Shown: positions 12,401 through 24,600 of the stretch, one piece after another
Position numbering within the stretch: position 1 is the stretch's first letter
Layout of the letters: each line of letters begins with the position of its first letter
The notes under the pieces: generated by a model
The model's input: only the letters and a program-made list of their open reading frames with translations
Told to the model about the DNA's origin: nothing
Databases searched by the model: none
Source: Picochlorum sp. 'celeri'
Lineage: Eukaryota > Chlorophyta > Trebouxiophyceae
Length of the DNA stretch: 64,000 nucleotides
Direction of reading: 5' to 3'
Assembly (NCBI GenBank): GCA_010909725.1
Contig: JAACMV010000016.1
Coordinates: forward strand, 783,501-847,500
Position numbers and translations under genes: made by a program

Positions 12401-13684
12401 GTAACTTTATCTGACTTGGTAAGCCTGTGGCATCGTGGGCACTTGGTATTTCTCGTTCTGACATCTCTGCTGCACTGCTCTGCAAGCCTCCTCAAACTCT
12501 CAATCTGACGCACTTCGATTTTCGAAATTGGCGACGCCCTCCTCCCACTTCTGGACTTTAAATCAGCTCCATTAGAGTACTGAACAAATATTGGACCGAG
12601 CGATTTCGCGACGCTTGCTGCAACATGTGCAGTCAAGCAGTACTTTCCAGCAGGACACTTGAAAAAAGCAGCATCACTGTTGCAAATACCATTCACTGCA
12701 AAAATCCGTCACGTGTCAAATCCCTATTCTTTCCAGCATATATACATAATTTAACGCACCGTGATCCCGTGTATCTTTCATCTCCTCTGGCAATACGCAA
12801 TCATTCTCTTTCATCACAGCAATGATCTCATCAACAAACAACCCATCTTCATCAACATCCGCCAGTATATTAAAAACTGCCAACTTATCTTCATTAGAAC
12901 TCATTCGTTTCTGCGTATCCTCAAATACCTCAAGCAAAAAAGCCAACAGCCCATCCTTGAGAGGCCGTCCATCAAATTCCAATGTATTCAAATCAACACC
13001 TGCCTCATCTCCTTCAATATCCACATCGCTCTCGCTTATACCATCTCTCCTCATCTTTTTACTTTTCCGCCGAGTCTTCACGGCCAATTCTGCTGCATCA
13101 GCATCAGGCATCTCTGCATCAGAGTCAGAAGGCTGGTACTCATCTCGCTCTCCAGACTCATCCCGCTCCACTGGAAACGTCACCTTCCCCTCAAATTCTT
13201 CTGGAATACTCTCTTCTAGATTATAAAGACTCCGAAAATATTTCTTCATTCTCCAAAAACACTCAGAATCCTCCCCAGCATCCCCTAAAGGACTACACCA
13301 CGCAGATTGATCCACCCACTCTAACACACCATCTGCATTCACTCTACTCACTATTGATGACGCTGATCTCTTCTGAATTGCTGAAGACTCGACAGACACC
13401 CTGTCACCCCCAGCAGCAGGCTGCAAAACATACATTCCAGTTGTATCCTCCTGTTCCAACACCTTGAATGTTCCTTGCTTTCCTTCAACAGACACCCGCT
13501 CCCCAGGTATATACGACGTCATCAGCTTATCCAAAATCATAGCAACCAACGTTTCCAAAGGCCATGTCGAATGATGCACCACATGCGCCATAGCCTCCTG
13601 TATATACCCTGGAAACTCAGCTGCCGTCAGTGGACTCCCCGCAGCACCGGCACCTTCACTGTCAATAACCAAATCATCCGACAT
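9454..13684 (-). CDS. DDT/WHIM/PHD chromatin-remodelling protein (ISWI-partner type)
   Basis: Two exons (13684-12760 and 12695-9454) join across a 64-nt GTGCGT intron to give about 1388 residues. Features in order: an N-terminal acidic/basic region; a C4HC3 PHD finger at about 390-445 (CPRCHR, CNTC, YHQEC, WSCSKC); a DDT-like helical region at about 590-680 ending in VTWPEVLRKYI; a WHIM1-like segment (MPAELQLSLLSAL, ~720); an acidic run; a WHIM2-like motif (GVDRYGRRYWWLRG, ~845); and a second PHD near 1260 (CSVCLLAGD, GKWICSNH). The DDT-WHIM module is known to bind ISWI ATPases and linker DNA. This therefore looks like an accessory subunit of an ISWI-like remodeller, related to plant RLT/PTM-type proteins. 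The tail is basic, then Ser-rich. Start ATG 13684 is the first available. Confidence 0.82.
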
Positions 13685-14172
13685 GGTTATTCAATAGAGT
13701 CGTATACTGCAGTTCATACCATCCAATCGTTAATCAGGCTCGAATAGAGCGAACCACCCTCATACAAAAATTGCGACAGCAACCAACGCCGCATCCCCAT
13801 ATCACCGATCCTCTCGGTTTATGATCTATTAATATAGGAATATATCAATGGATACGGCAAAGAGGCGTTACTGAGCACAGGTGAGTCACACCCAAACGCA
13901 TGCTCGGAGCAACCTTCCAGCACGTCAGGCTTGGCCCTTGTCGCCAGATACAGCAGTATGACCCAATACTAATACGTACCAATATCAGTTTAAGTATTCT
14001 ATGGTGTAAAAGAGTTCATCAAATGTTCTGCTGAGAAACACACAAATCGTGCCAGAGGTGTGGAGCAACAAGAAAAGGTATCCTATTCGTTAAATCGGCA
14101 TCCACAGGGTATTTAATGGTAAATAATATAATTAATGGTGGTAAGGCAGGGGATGGTGTGCATGAAGTACAC
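13685..14172. other. Intergenic region upstream of the DDT gene
   Basis: This 488-bp gap holds the DDT promoter (minus strand) and the 3' flank of the methyltransferase gene. I see no ORF with coding character and no RNA gene. Confidence 0.4.
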
Positions 14173-15310
14173 CTACTCCTGAGTGTATGCATGTCTGATG
14201 ACTATCCATACATATCCACCTTCGTATTCCTGCTCGCGACAGAAAGATTCCTGCTCATGTGTTGTCTCTGTGTCTAGATGGCTGACAGAAACGTCTAGAT
14301 GTCGCGATCGCATGGAATCTATAAAAGCATCAAACATGGCCTGATCTCTGACTGCATTGCAAATGTAGGCTGTGCCATCAGGGCGCAATCTGTGCTGTAG
14401 GGTGGCTGACAAGGACTGGACCATTGGCCATTCGTACAAGACATCAGTCCCGAGAATAATATCGAATTTCGATTCTTCAGGAACGCCCGGAGCGACTACT
14501 CTCGAGCTTTCACCATCCAACGCAGCTGGGGACTTTATGTCTACGGGCGTGTGTTCAAGGAGGGCAACCGAGTCCTCCCAATCTATAAAGCGAACAGCCA
14601 CATTGCCATTATTCCATTCCTTGGTATCACGCTCATCTACCTGTTGTCCTGGGAATTCGTTACGATGGAGAGCGTCTTTTAAATTCAGCAACAATTGGTC
14701 GACATAGTCGCTCACAACAACCTGATGTGCCCCCATCTTTCCTGCCAGAAAACCGCAGGCTCCACACCCAGCACCAACCTCGAGCACATCTTTCCCCTCC
14801 ACACACAGTGCTGGGTCGTCCACCATTTTCTGGCACATGATGCGCGCGACTCTCCACACCTTGGCTCCAACGCCATCCCCAAGAGCGCCCTCCTTGATGT
14901 ATATTGTGTGCCCTCCATACTCGATTGATCTGACCCTGTCACCCTGAGCCAGAGGGCCACTGCAGGTGGCAATGATCACCGACAAGTCATCCAACAATGT
15001 GTCTGACAGCACATGTGAGAATGATTTCATAGTTCGTAACGCTTCATCAGCCATCCCACATTCCCTCGCTTCCTCGGCATATGGTTCTTTGGTTGAGATG
15101 GTCTTGGCAATGTCATGCAACAATACAGCCAACCTGCACATGCCTCGATTGTCATTCAAATGCCCCAATTAATGATTTTAATATATCATCATACCTGTCT
15201 ACATTCTGATCTTTTGCATACGACTTCCACTTGTCAAGCCACGTGCATACAGTCTCGTTGGCAACGACAAGTTCGAGGAAATCCTCCTCATCTGCTGATG
15301 CGTTACTCAT
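14173..15310 (-). CDS. METTL21-like protein-lysine methyltransferase, 2 exons
   Basis: Exon 15310-15195 (MSNASADEED...) joins exon 15133-14173 through a 61-nt intron (GTATGA...GTGCAG), giving about 358 residues. The C-terminal two thirds is a class I SAM-dependent methyltransferase: motif I VLEVGAGCGACG, post-I SDY, and the FDIILGTDVLYEW segment typical of the METTL21/Methyltransf_16 lysine methyltransferase family. The N-terminal ~100 residues are helical and unassigned. The family's known substrates include chaperones, elongation factors and other non-histone proteins; the target here cannot be inferred. Confidence 0.78.
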
Positions 15311-15411
15311 GGGTGTCCTTTATTCGAACGAGGTCTAGTAATTACATTGTATTGTCTATACTGTACTTGTGCATATACGGTGAATATCAGTCACGTGTGG
15401 AATTTCGTATT

Positions 15412-16575
15412 CTATGCCTCAAATATGGAAGAAAATCCCCTTGCCATGATTCGGTCTGAAAACGAGCTGGAACTGAGATTACTACCTCCTCGTCCATGGT
15501 GGTGCTGTGGTTTGTCAAGGGCATTTCCATCTGCATCTGTTCTATCGCCGCTGATATTCCTCTCACGACTCTCTGCAGTATTCTTCGCATTGGAGGAGGG
15601 TGTGAAGGGGGAACTGGGTTGTTCAATGTCAGATACTTTTGCTGCTGACAGTTTCTTGAGCGCATCCACCTTTCTAGACTGTCTCTTGGCGTTTGAATAC
15701 AAGATGACTCCACCTACTGTAATTGAATATCCTAGAATAGTGTAAAATGTCACGGGATTGCGGAAGCAAATGACAGATGCCACAACAGCAACAACTCCTT
15801 TTGCATTCCCAAGCACCTGCAGGGTGAGTGGTGATGTGTACTTGGTCACGAGGAAATTTGTCAGATTGACAAAGTATGCCATGAATGCGTTGAAACATAG
15901 CAGCGTCCAAAAACCACCCGACTGTCCCAGTACCAAGGCATTGGCAAGAGCTGTGGGCTCAAAGTACAAGGTGATTGGCACCAACGCTGCCGTGGCCACA
16001 GGTGCCATGTATAGGAGCAAACTTAACGAATCCATCTTTTCAGATGAATCTGATAACATGAGACCTTGCAAAACAGATTTGAGTGCCCGCCCTGCTGTAG
16101 CCATCAATGCTGCCAGAAATCCAACAAGGTTGAACATGGGCTCTGCTCCACTGGCAATAACAATACCCACAACTACTGGAACCAGGGATAGATATACATC
16201 TTTCGATTCTCGATGTCCTAACATGACAGCTGACAGTACGGCTGTGAACGCAGGCGTTGTGGCACCTATAGCCTGATTAAAACTGACTGGAATATAGTTG
16301 AGCGACACATTCCCCAGGACAACAGCAACGCAGAAAATAAGCGCCAAGGTGGCAATCTTATAAAACTGTTTCTTCGACTTGACGGGCTGAAGAGTCACTG
16401 TATTACTAATAGCAAGCCCATAACTCATGACGGAGCACGCCAGCATGTGACAGAGTGTCAAAAATGCAGGGAACTTGAACCCATACACACTCAGCAGGTA
16501 TTTGTTTAGCAGCAAGACCCCCACATTCGACCCATACCAGCCCAATATAATCGCTCCTGTAAATAAATTAGGCAT
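15412..16575 (-). CDS. Sugar-phosphate/phosphate translocator (TPT/NST family, plant KT group)
   Basis: DMT-superfamily exchanger with about ten membrane segments. The start at ATG 16575 (MPNLFTGAII) gives 387 residues. The open frame continues upstream to 16653 only through a GTG, and KT-group plant homologues also begin close to this LFT.. segment. Family landmarks are GWYGSNVGVLLLNKYLLS, SFNQAIGATTPAFTA and a GRALKSVLQGLML segment. These match Arabidopsis proteins annotated as probable sugar phosphate/phosphate translocators (At1g12500/At3g10290 group). The N-terminus lacks an obvious transit peptide, so a Golgi/endomembrane location is likely. The C-terminal ~70 residues are hydrophilic and Ser/Asn-rich. 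The transported substrate is unknown. Confidence 0.88.
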   Translation of the reverse strand: MPNLFTGAIILGWYGSNVGVLLLNKYLLSVYGFKFPAFLTLCHMLACSVMSYGLAISNTVTLQPVKSKKQFYKIATLALIFCVAVVLGNVSLNYIPVSFNQAIGATTPAFTAVLSAVMLGHRESKDVYLSLVPVVVGIVIASGAEPMFNLVGFLAALMATAGRALKSVLQGLMLSDSSEKMDSLSLLLYMAPVATAALVPITLYFEPTALANALVLGQSGGFWTLLCFNAFMAYFVNLTNFLVTKYTSPLTLQVLGNAKGVVAVVASVICFRNPVTFYTILGYSITVGGVILYSNAKRQSRKVDALKKLSAAKVSDIEQPSSPFTPSSNAKNTAESRERNISGDRTDADGNALDKPQHHHGRGGSNLSSSSFSDRIMARGFSSIFEA

Positions 16576-17022
16576 CTTTCCAAAGGTACGTTGGAACCAA
16601 GTAGCCCAATATATAGACAGAGACCGGCACAACAACCGAGCCGAAGAAGACACACGCTCTTTGGGCGATTCGCTGGAAAAATCTAGATTTTTGCGTCTCC
16701 TACTAATTTTTAATGTATCTAATGGAGAAAATATAGTCGCTTTTGCGTGATTGTCCTATCAAGGATACAATCTTAATGCCAACCTCCGAACAGTTGGTCA
16801 CGCGTTGTCTGCATCCTTCTAACAGGCATTCTCATCTCAAATTTGATACATAGCAATGATATAATTGCATAATTTAATGCTTCCAGTATTTCAGTAGAGT
16901 CCCATGCTCTTGCTGAGCACACACGGCCGTGTGTCCATATTCAATTTACGGAATTCCGACGAGATTGATATAGATTCATTCATTGCAGAGTCTGTAGCAT
17001 TACAATACACAAAGAAATAAAG
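16576..17022. promoter_or_regulatory. Divergent promoter, translocator / tetraspan gene
   Basis: AT-rich gap of about 450 bp between two genes that diverge. There is no coding exon; both promoters should lie here. Confidence 0.35.
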
Positions 17023-17725
17023 ATGAGGACTCCTGATATGTCATGGAGGGCGGATTTGAGGAAACTGCCCAGGCTGTGCTGGATTGTGGTAGGACTTGCA
17101 TTACTGAACGTACGTGCTGGTTGCACTGCTTGACAAGGATTTGCGTACTTTCTAGGGAGCATTGAGTATACATTGAACGAATATCGCAGGTCATTTGCTC
17201 AAGTGCTCTGTCTGGTGTCGTCGCAGTCCATCTCGTTGACTCTGGCTATAGTCCTTCTTGTTTGCTCAACCTGGACGGCGATGTGTGCACGTGCGTTCTC
17301 CTGATGTATTCGCTTGAGATGTGCGCATAGGTGATATTGTTTTGTTGTGATTGTGCAGGTTTACATACGTGACCACCATGATTTCCTTGTTCATTGCTCT
17401 GGGTATTTTGGGTGGATTTTTGTTGGTTGATTACACACTGATCAAGCCATTGCATGATGTTGTCGTGGGTTCTTCTTTGTTCTTGGCTTTCTGGCAGTTT
17501 GTCATGTCTTTGACGATTCAATTACGAGGAAATCAGGCGACGGATGCGGGATTCCCAGGGACCAGTGCTAGGAATGCTGCCTATGCCATGGCATGGATGT
17601 CGATGAGTTGCAGTCTCCTCATGGCGTGCGTCACCATGTGGATCATGTGGAAGAATAGACCAAAGAAGAAGAAGAAGGGAAAGACAGCTGTGCCTTCCGC
17701 GACAGCATCAACATCGAGAACATAA
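17023..17725 (+). CDS. Four-helix membrane protein of unknown function, 3 exons
   Basis: Exons 17023-17109, 17190-17290 and 17359-17725 join in frame across 80- and 68-nt introns (GTACGT...CGCAG and GTGCGT...GTGCAG) into 184 residues. Four hydrophobic segments are visible: LCWIVVGLALLN; ICSSALSGVVAVHLV; ISLFIALGILGGFLLV with a following helix; and MAWMSMSCSLLMACVTMWIMW. The tail is polylysine and Ser/Thr-rich (PKKKKKGK), suggesting a cytosolic C-terminus. The topology is tetraspan/MARVEL-like, but there is no diagnostic motif. It converges with the next gene, with stops 64 bp apart. Confidence 0.65.
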
Positions 17726-17789
17726 TGTACTGTATACATGATAGTCTAGTATGTATGTATTTATTTATTTGTGTGTACACAATAACAGA

Positions 17790-18680
17790 TTACAAGGGAA
17801 TCGCAAGGAGAGCAACACCAGCGGATGCTGCCATCATGACGAGGCTGCTCTGTCCCTGGTACGCTGCTGATGGCTCTGGCGTTGGCTCTGGTGATGGTTC
17901 TGGTGATGGTGTTGGCTCTGGTACTGGTACTGGCTCCGGCACTGGTTCTGGCAGTGGAGCCGTTGGAGTCTCTGCAGCTGCAACTGGCTCGGGGGCAACA
18001 GCGTCTGGCTCAACAACATCTGGTTCCTCTTCAGGAGCCGCTACAGGACCCATCTCCACCGTCTGTGGAATCGCACTGTCACCTGAAAATGCCTTGCATG
18101 TCGTGCACTCATCCAACGTGGCTGCGATTTCCGTCATATCCAGACTGTCATCCTCCTCGACAGCTGCCACCTCTGACTGAAGCCACTCTGGTAGCTCCTC
18201 ACGAGAAGGAAGCAACCCGTCATATAAAAATGCTTGAGTAGAATAGAAAATGTAATCCGATGCCTGCTTTGTCTTCCACGCTGCCTCACACTCTTCCGAC
18301 GTCTTCTGATCGTACTTTTTGGAGAAATTGCTCACTCTGTCAAAGTCTCTGAACGCCTCCACATAACACTCTGCCTGACATGCAGAGGCAAACACCTCTT
18401 CATTCTCAGGATTAGGAGGGTTATCTCCGTCAGTAAAACTCTCTATTTGAGCACAAATCGGCTGCCAGCCTTCCGTCTCGAAACAATCCCAAGAACACGT
18501 CCAGTATTGAGCATCGCAATCTGGGCACTGTCGAGCCCTATACACACGTGAATTGTCCTGTTAATCCCATAATCTCAATTTCAAGCATAATTCGTTGAAT
18601 AATACGTACAGAGATCCATGAAGTAATGCCAGTCCGACAGTCGCGGCAGTCAGTGCTGTTGTCATCCCAGATCTCGCCAT
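17790..18680 (-). CDS. Secreted, Cys-rich, probably GPI-anchored protein, 2 exons
   Basis: Exon 18680-18610 encodes a signal peptide (MARSGMTTAL... hydrophobic) and joins exon 18537-17790 through a 72-nt intron (GTACGT...TATAG). The total is 272 residues. The mature part has about ten cysteines (CPDCDAQYWTC, CQAECYVEA, CTTC). A ~45-residue Pro-Glu repeat follows (PEPVPEPVPVPEP...), then a small-residue site and a C-terminal hydrophobic tail (LVMMAASAGVALLAIPL), the standard layout of a GPI attachment signal. Surface protein; function unknown. The PE repeat appears in DNA as imperfect GGCTCTGG-type repeats at 17870-17965. Confidence 0.68.
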
Positions 18681-18786
18681 GCCGCGTTTGCTTCGTCTTT
18701 ACGGATATATCACACGATTATATCAAAGATTATATCTTTAATAAATTTAAATAATCTATTGCAGTGCTCAGGCGGAGCCGAGTTGA

Positions 18787-21139
18787 TCAACAAAAGATAA
18801 AGGTTCCGTCCTTGATTCCGGACGACCGTGATAGCATTTTCTTGGCCCTTGCTGAGCCAACAATCCTTTCCAACCTGAGCAGGTCAAATTTGCTGAAGAC
18901 GACATTCATGGTGCTTCCTTGGGATGATTCTTCGATGAAATTTCCAAGTTCTGCATAGAATTGAGGGTGATCTGGGAGTTGATAAAAGTAGACATCCCGT
19001 ATGCCTCGAATCCTGTGTCGATTGTAAAACTGTGCTCTCTCTGTATAGACAAGTACCCTCCGACGGGCATCCGCGAAATACGATCGCGCTCTTGCCATGT
19101 CCTTTGTGGTGGAATATTCACTCAGAGTGACGAAGGAAGCTGCCTCTTGTCTGAGACAATTTCGTACTTTGACAAAGTCAAAGTATGAGGGGACATACAA
19201 GAGCTGCCCACCCAGGTGGGATGCCTCTCGAATCAATGGCCACATCTCGGACTTGAAATATTCGAATCGAGCATCGACCTCATCTGCAGGAGTTGCGATC
19301 GGTTTCTGTATGCGGTGGAAGACGTGGCGCAGTTGCGGGATGATTGACTGAAAGATGCCCTTCTGCACATGCTTCCATCGAGCCATGCCTGAGTGATTCA
19401 TGCAGTAGTTGGACATGAGTGACTTGATTTCTGGAGATTGAAAGCTGCCAAGAATGATGTTTTGCCGATAATATTTTGCTTTTCCATCAATGTACCAGTC
19501 TCGAATCCTCATAATATCTGTATCATGCTGCTGCTTTGGAATACTATTGAGAGTGTCAAAAATTCTGATGACATGCTGCCAATTCTGCATCAGTAATACA
19601 TCTACTCTGACGGTAAGAACGATTTCAATGGATGATAAAAAGTCTGACGGGTCGGGCTCGTCCTTTGATTTGGACCCCTCCTCCAATTTTGTAGCCAGAG
19701 CAAGTGGGGAGGCCACCAGAATGTCAGAGTCATAAAAGTCTGTGAACAACCTGATTGAGCCTCTCGTCATCTTTATACCAAGCCGGAAATGATCATCACA
19801 ATTTCCATCAAAGAGAACTTGGTGCTGCTTTGGTTTGAGAGATAATGCAATCTTTTCTCTTTCTGTCATGATTTGCTCCTCCTCTGGCACACCAAATTCT
19901 TCATCAAAGCGAGATCTGTTCTTCACAGTATCCGTTCTTGTTTCCTGGATTCCTAACGAAATAAGCCTATCAACAATCTTCTTTGCTTGATGTCTAAACG
20001 GCGCAAGGATGAGAACTTTCGGACGAACGAAACCCTGGTCTTGAAAGGCTGCTTGTGGCTCCTCAGCATTCTTCACCTTTTCATTATTCTTTTTTATCCG
20101 CTCTGATGAATTCACTATATGGTTGAGAATATGAAGCAGTGCAGCATCTGTCACTATATCTTTTTCATCTGCATACATGTGAGTCATAGTTGATGAGTAT
20201 GTGTCACATTCGCTGAGAGACATGTTCACCACGGTACATACCTTGTTCCTTTTTCAGAGGATATTTATAAAGTGGATACCAAACATCCATGTACGAATTC
20301 ATGATGCCAAAAAGCACCGCCTGCTTTCGCGATTCAAAATCTCCAAATCGTTTCTTCTTGTGGCTCTCCTCGACCTTGTGGACCTGTTTCCAACGAGAAG
20401 CCACCCTACTTCGTATGCGATAGTCATCCAGGGACTGCGAGACTGTGTTGGGACATGCACCATCTTTGCTTACTTCCAACGAGGCACCCACCTGGCTCCA
20501 GCACTGAGATGATTCTGGAGCTACGGAAAATTCCTTACGGTTTTGCTGCACGGACTCGGGCTCCAGAGATTCCACTGACATGTCCAAATGATTTCCGAAA
20601 AAGTCCTCATCCCTGAGAGAAGAATGGTCTAGCTCACCATCATCATGTAGAGCAACCACGTCTTCGTCATCGGTATCATGCGCAGACTCATCGCCATCGC
20701 GCTGTTTAACGACATCACCATGGTCGTCATCAATCTCAAGATCAGTCTCCTTGAGCAAATCCTTGTGCTCCTCAGCTACTGCCACAGCCAAGTCCTTGTG
20801 CTCGGATGCAAGAGAAACCAAAAGCGATTCATATGCCTTTGCTCTAGATCCACCGTCCTCCACAACAATGTCTTCATCCTCTGCACCGTCTTCGCCCTGT
20901 TCCTGAATCCAATTCTCCTCCTTCACATACGAGGCAAACGACTCTTTCAGTTCCTCCACCGTCTGACCAGCCTTGAGCACACCCAGTCGTCGCAGCTTTT
21001 TCCATGACGTTTTTGTATTCTTATCCAAAAGTTGTTGGATAATATCTACCCCAATGCGCTGATAGAGATCATCATCTGTTGTTTTGTTGTGGGTACGTTT
21101 TCGCTTGCCTGACAACAGAGTATTGAGAGCACTTGTCAT
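18787..21139 (-). CDS. UTP25: UTP25/DIEXF U3 snoRNP-associated small-subunit processome factor, 2 exons
   Basis: Exons 21139-20242 and 20168-18787 join over a 73-nt intron (GTATGT...ATGCAG), giving about 759 residues, close to human UTP25 (756). The N-terminal ~250 residues are acidic. The C-terminal half is the conserved degenerate-helicase-like UTP25 domain: PKVLILAPFRHQAKKIVDRL; DNADVLLMQNW-type segment (VDVLLMQNWQHV); RDWYIDGKAKYYRQNI. The helicase ATPase motifs are not preserved, as is normal for UTP25. The open frame extends upstream to 21559, but those residues look non-conserved, and MTSALNTLLSGKRKR (21139) is the natural start. Known role: 18S rRNA maturation in the SSU processome. 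It diverges from BMS1. Confidence 0.86.
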
Positions 21140-21676
21140 GGCGTAATGAGGATATCCAGATAAATATTTACATGCATTATAGTTATATATTGATACTAGT
21201 GGATCAGATGGTGCATTTTCCTCAAGAATGGACATCATGGAATGGGAAAGTGGCATGCATGGGAGTTTGGGCATTTTGCAAGGAACGAAAGATCCATTGA
21301 AAATGGCGTATCCATTCCACTGACCCATTAAGTGAATACATGTACATGTTTTAGATAGGTATAGGATGAGCATGGGTACGTAATGGGTGCTGTGTGGTGA
21401 ATTGGGTGTCACCATGCACGGTTGGAAATTACTGGCGAATTCATGTCCAGTGTTTGGTGCATTTGGCCTGATTGATCGTCTTGTATCACATTTTTGTGTG
21501 TTGAATAATTCGAATCCAGAATATAGGGACACCGTTGTGATGTTGGAGTGGTGTTGCATCCCTGCATTCTTGAACTTTATGAGCTCAGCCGACTAACGTC
21601 ACTCTATTGACATTTATGCAGCATTTTCCGGATTTTTATAACACAATAACATCTTTTGTGTGCGGAAAAGATCACT
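21140..21676. promoter_or_regulatory. Shared promoter between UTP25 and BMS1
   Basis: A 537-bp AT-rich gap is the only sequence between two divergent genes of the same ribosome-assembly pathway. A bidirectional promoter is therefore likely. A minus-strand frame continuous with UTP25 runs across it but shows no family conservation. Confidence 0.5.
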
Positions 21677-24600
21677 ATGAGTGCTGAGGGTGGCAAATCT
21701 CATAGGAAGAAAAAGGCTGGGAGGAAGGCGGACAAGAAAAAGCTTGCCAAGAGCAAGAAACACGGGGATGAGGATGGAAAGCAATCAAATTATAACATGG
21801 ATCCTGAGGTTGCTGCAAAGAGGAATCCGCGGGCTTTTATATTCTCCTCGAAAGGCAAGGCCAAGATTCAAAAGGCCAGGACTGCAGAGAAGGAGCAGAG
21901 GCGTATGCATGTCCCTGCTGTTGAGCGACTCAGCGATGAGCCTCCTCCTTTTACGGTACTAGTGCATGGGCCTCCTGGAGTGGGAAAGAGTACCCTGATT
22001 CGATGCCTGATCAAGCATTATACGAAGCAGGACATCAAAGACGTCAAAGGACCAGTGACTTTGGTTGCTGGAAAGTCAAGAAGGCTTACGTTTATTGAAT
22101 GCCCGCAGGATATGACGGCCATGATAGATGCAGCGAAATATTCTGATCTTGTGCTGTTGTTGATCGACGGGGATTTTGGTTTTGAGATGGAAACATTTGA
22201 ATTTCTGAATTTGATGCAAGTGCATGGGTTTCCCAAAGTCATGGGTGTGCTGACACATTTGGATACGTTTACGGATACAAAGGCCCTGAAGAAAACTAAA
22301 AAGGTTTTAAAGCATCGATTTTGGTCGGAAATTTATCAAGGGGCGAAATTGTTCTACTTGTCAGGCATTAAGAATGGGAGGTATTTGAACAGGGAGGTGC
22401 TCAATCTGGCACGCTTTATTTCAGTGATGAAGTTTAGACCCCTTTCATGGAGACAAAATCATCCTTACTTTATTGTTGATCGATTTGAAGATACGACGTC
22501 TCCTGAAGCGATTCGGAAGAATCCAAAATGTGATAGGGACATTGCTGTGTATGGGTATCTCAGAGGCACAAATTGGAAACAGGGAACAACAGCCCATATT
22601 GCTGGAGCAGGGGACTATAGACCGACGGAAGTTGAAGCAATGCCGGATCCTTGTCCTCTGCCAAGTCAGATCAAGAAGAGAGGGCTCAATGAAAAGGAGC
22701 GATTGATCTATGCACCAATGTCTGATGTTGGGGGTCTTTTGTACGATAAGGACGCCATGTACATTGATATTCCAGATTGGAAGGTTCAATATAGTGCGAT
22801 GACTGTGGATAAGAATGACGATAACGAAGGAGAGACGTTGGTGAGAGGACTGCAGGGAACCAAGATGACTGTGGATGAAAAGCTGCAGAATTCCAAGATT
22901 CAATTGTTTTCAAGAGGGCCTGGTTTCGTTGGTCATGACGATTTCATGGATGATGAGGACATCGAAGCGTCAGATGAGGATGACAGTAGCGATGGCACGA
23001 GTGACGAGGACGAACCAGCTCGAAAAGAAAAAGAGGCACCGACTGAGCAAGTAGTTGAACACAAAGGCCGAAGTAGGAGAAGAGCAATCTTCAGTGAGCA
23101 TGCAGCGACTGGGTACGATGACGCCATACTTGATAGTGACAATGATGACGACGATGATGATGAAGAAGATGGATACGAGGTTTCATCCGAAGACGACGGT
23201 GAAGGCATGGGGATGGCATCAAAATGGAAGAGCATGTTTCAGAGCAACATTGCAGCACTGTTCTCTTCTCGAGGTGCAGATCTTCAGAGCTACATCTACG
23301 GAAATCCCAATGCTTCCATCCGTAAGGAAGATACAATGGCTACGCAGCATGCAGACTCTGATAGTGATGATGATTTATTCTTCCTCAAGAGATCAGGCAA
23401 GGGAAAGAATGCCAAAGAGGATCAAACTGATAACAAAGAGAATATCCTTACAGATATTGATTCGCTGGACGCTACAAAAAACTCAGCTTCTCAATCATTA
23501 GAAAACGATATCGTTGAAAAATGGAGCAATATGGAGGACCTGGAACAGCTCAGGGATAGGTTTGTCACTGGAGACTGGGAGGCAGGGCAAGCAAGGGATG
23601 ATGCTCGCCCTGAGGATGATGACGATGATGAGGTCTACGGCGATTTTGAAGACATTGAAACGGGTGAGGTATTCAAAAATAGCGACGATGTGGTCACTCA
23701 GACTGCCGCCAAGGCATTATTAGATGTGAAGAAGGAGGAATTGGCTGCCAAGAAGGCTGCAAAAAAGGCAGCATTTGATGCCGCATACGACCAAGGAGGT
23801 ACGAAAGCAGTCGAAGACACTCTAGGGGAGGAGGGAGAGCCAAGCAAAAAAGAACGAGTAGAAGAAGAAGAAGAAGCGGAAACCTACTATGACGAAATGA
23901 AGCGCGAGCTTGGAGACAGAGCACGAAAGACCAAGGATGCCATGGACGCTCTCGATCCAGTTCAACGCGTAGCAATGGAAGGTCATCGCCCCGGGGCATA
24001 CATACGAATGCGTTTCTCTGGCATTCAATACGAGCTGGTCGAGTATTTTGATCCAAGGTATCCAGTTTTAATTGGCGGAGTCGGCAAGTCTGAGGAATCT
24101 CAAGGCTACATGCAACTGCGTTTGAAACGACACAGGTGGTATCCCAAAATTCTCAAAAATAGAGACCCGCTCATTTTTTCAATCGGATGGAGACGATTCC
24201 AAAGTATGCCAGTGTTTGCAATAAAGGATAACAATGAACGGCACAGAATGCTAAAATACTCTCCAGAGCACATGCATTGCCTTGCAGCTCTATGGGGACC
24301 CCTTGCGCCTCCTGGAACCGGTGTCATTGCCATCCAAAAAATGTCATCATCTATCAAACATTGGAGAATATCTGCAACGGGAGTCATATTGCAATTGGAT
24401 GCCACATTGAACATTGTCAAAAAGTTAAAGTTGGTTGGCACCCCATTCAAAATACATCGCCACACAGCATTTGTGAATGGTATGTTTAATTCCCAATTGG
24501 AAGCAGCAAAGTTTGAAGGAGCAAGTGTACGCACTGTGTCAGGTATACGAGGAACCATTAAAAAATCCCTGCGAGTTGGATCCATGGCTGGAGCAAGAGA

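Noticed and set aside
14173..15133. LLHDIAKT in the methyltransferase N-terminus, resembling an HD-domain phosphohydrolase motif
   Set aside because: The other HD-domain residues are missing, and the segment is explained as a helical N-terminal extension of a methyltransferase.
20204..21559. Longer UTP25 start upstream of 21139
   Set aside because: The extra ~140 residues are not protein-like (many Cys/His/Thr/Pro, no family match) and would consume the shared promoter with BMS1.
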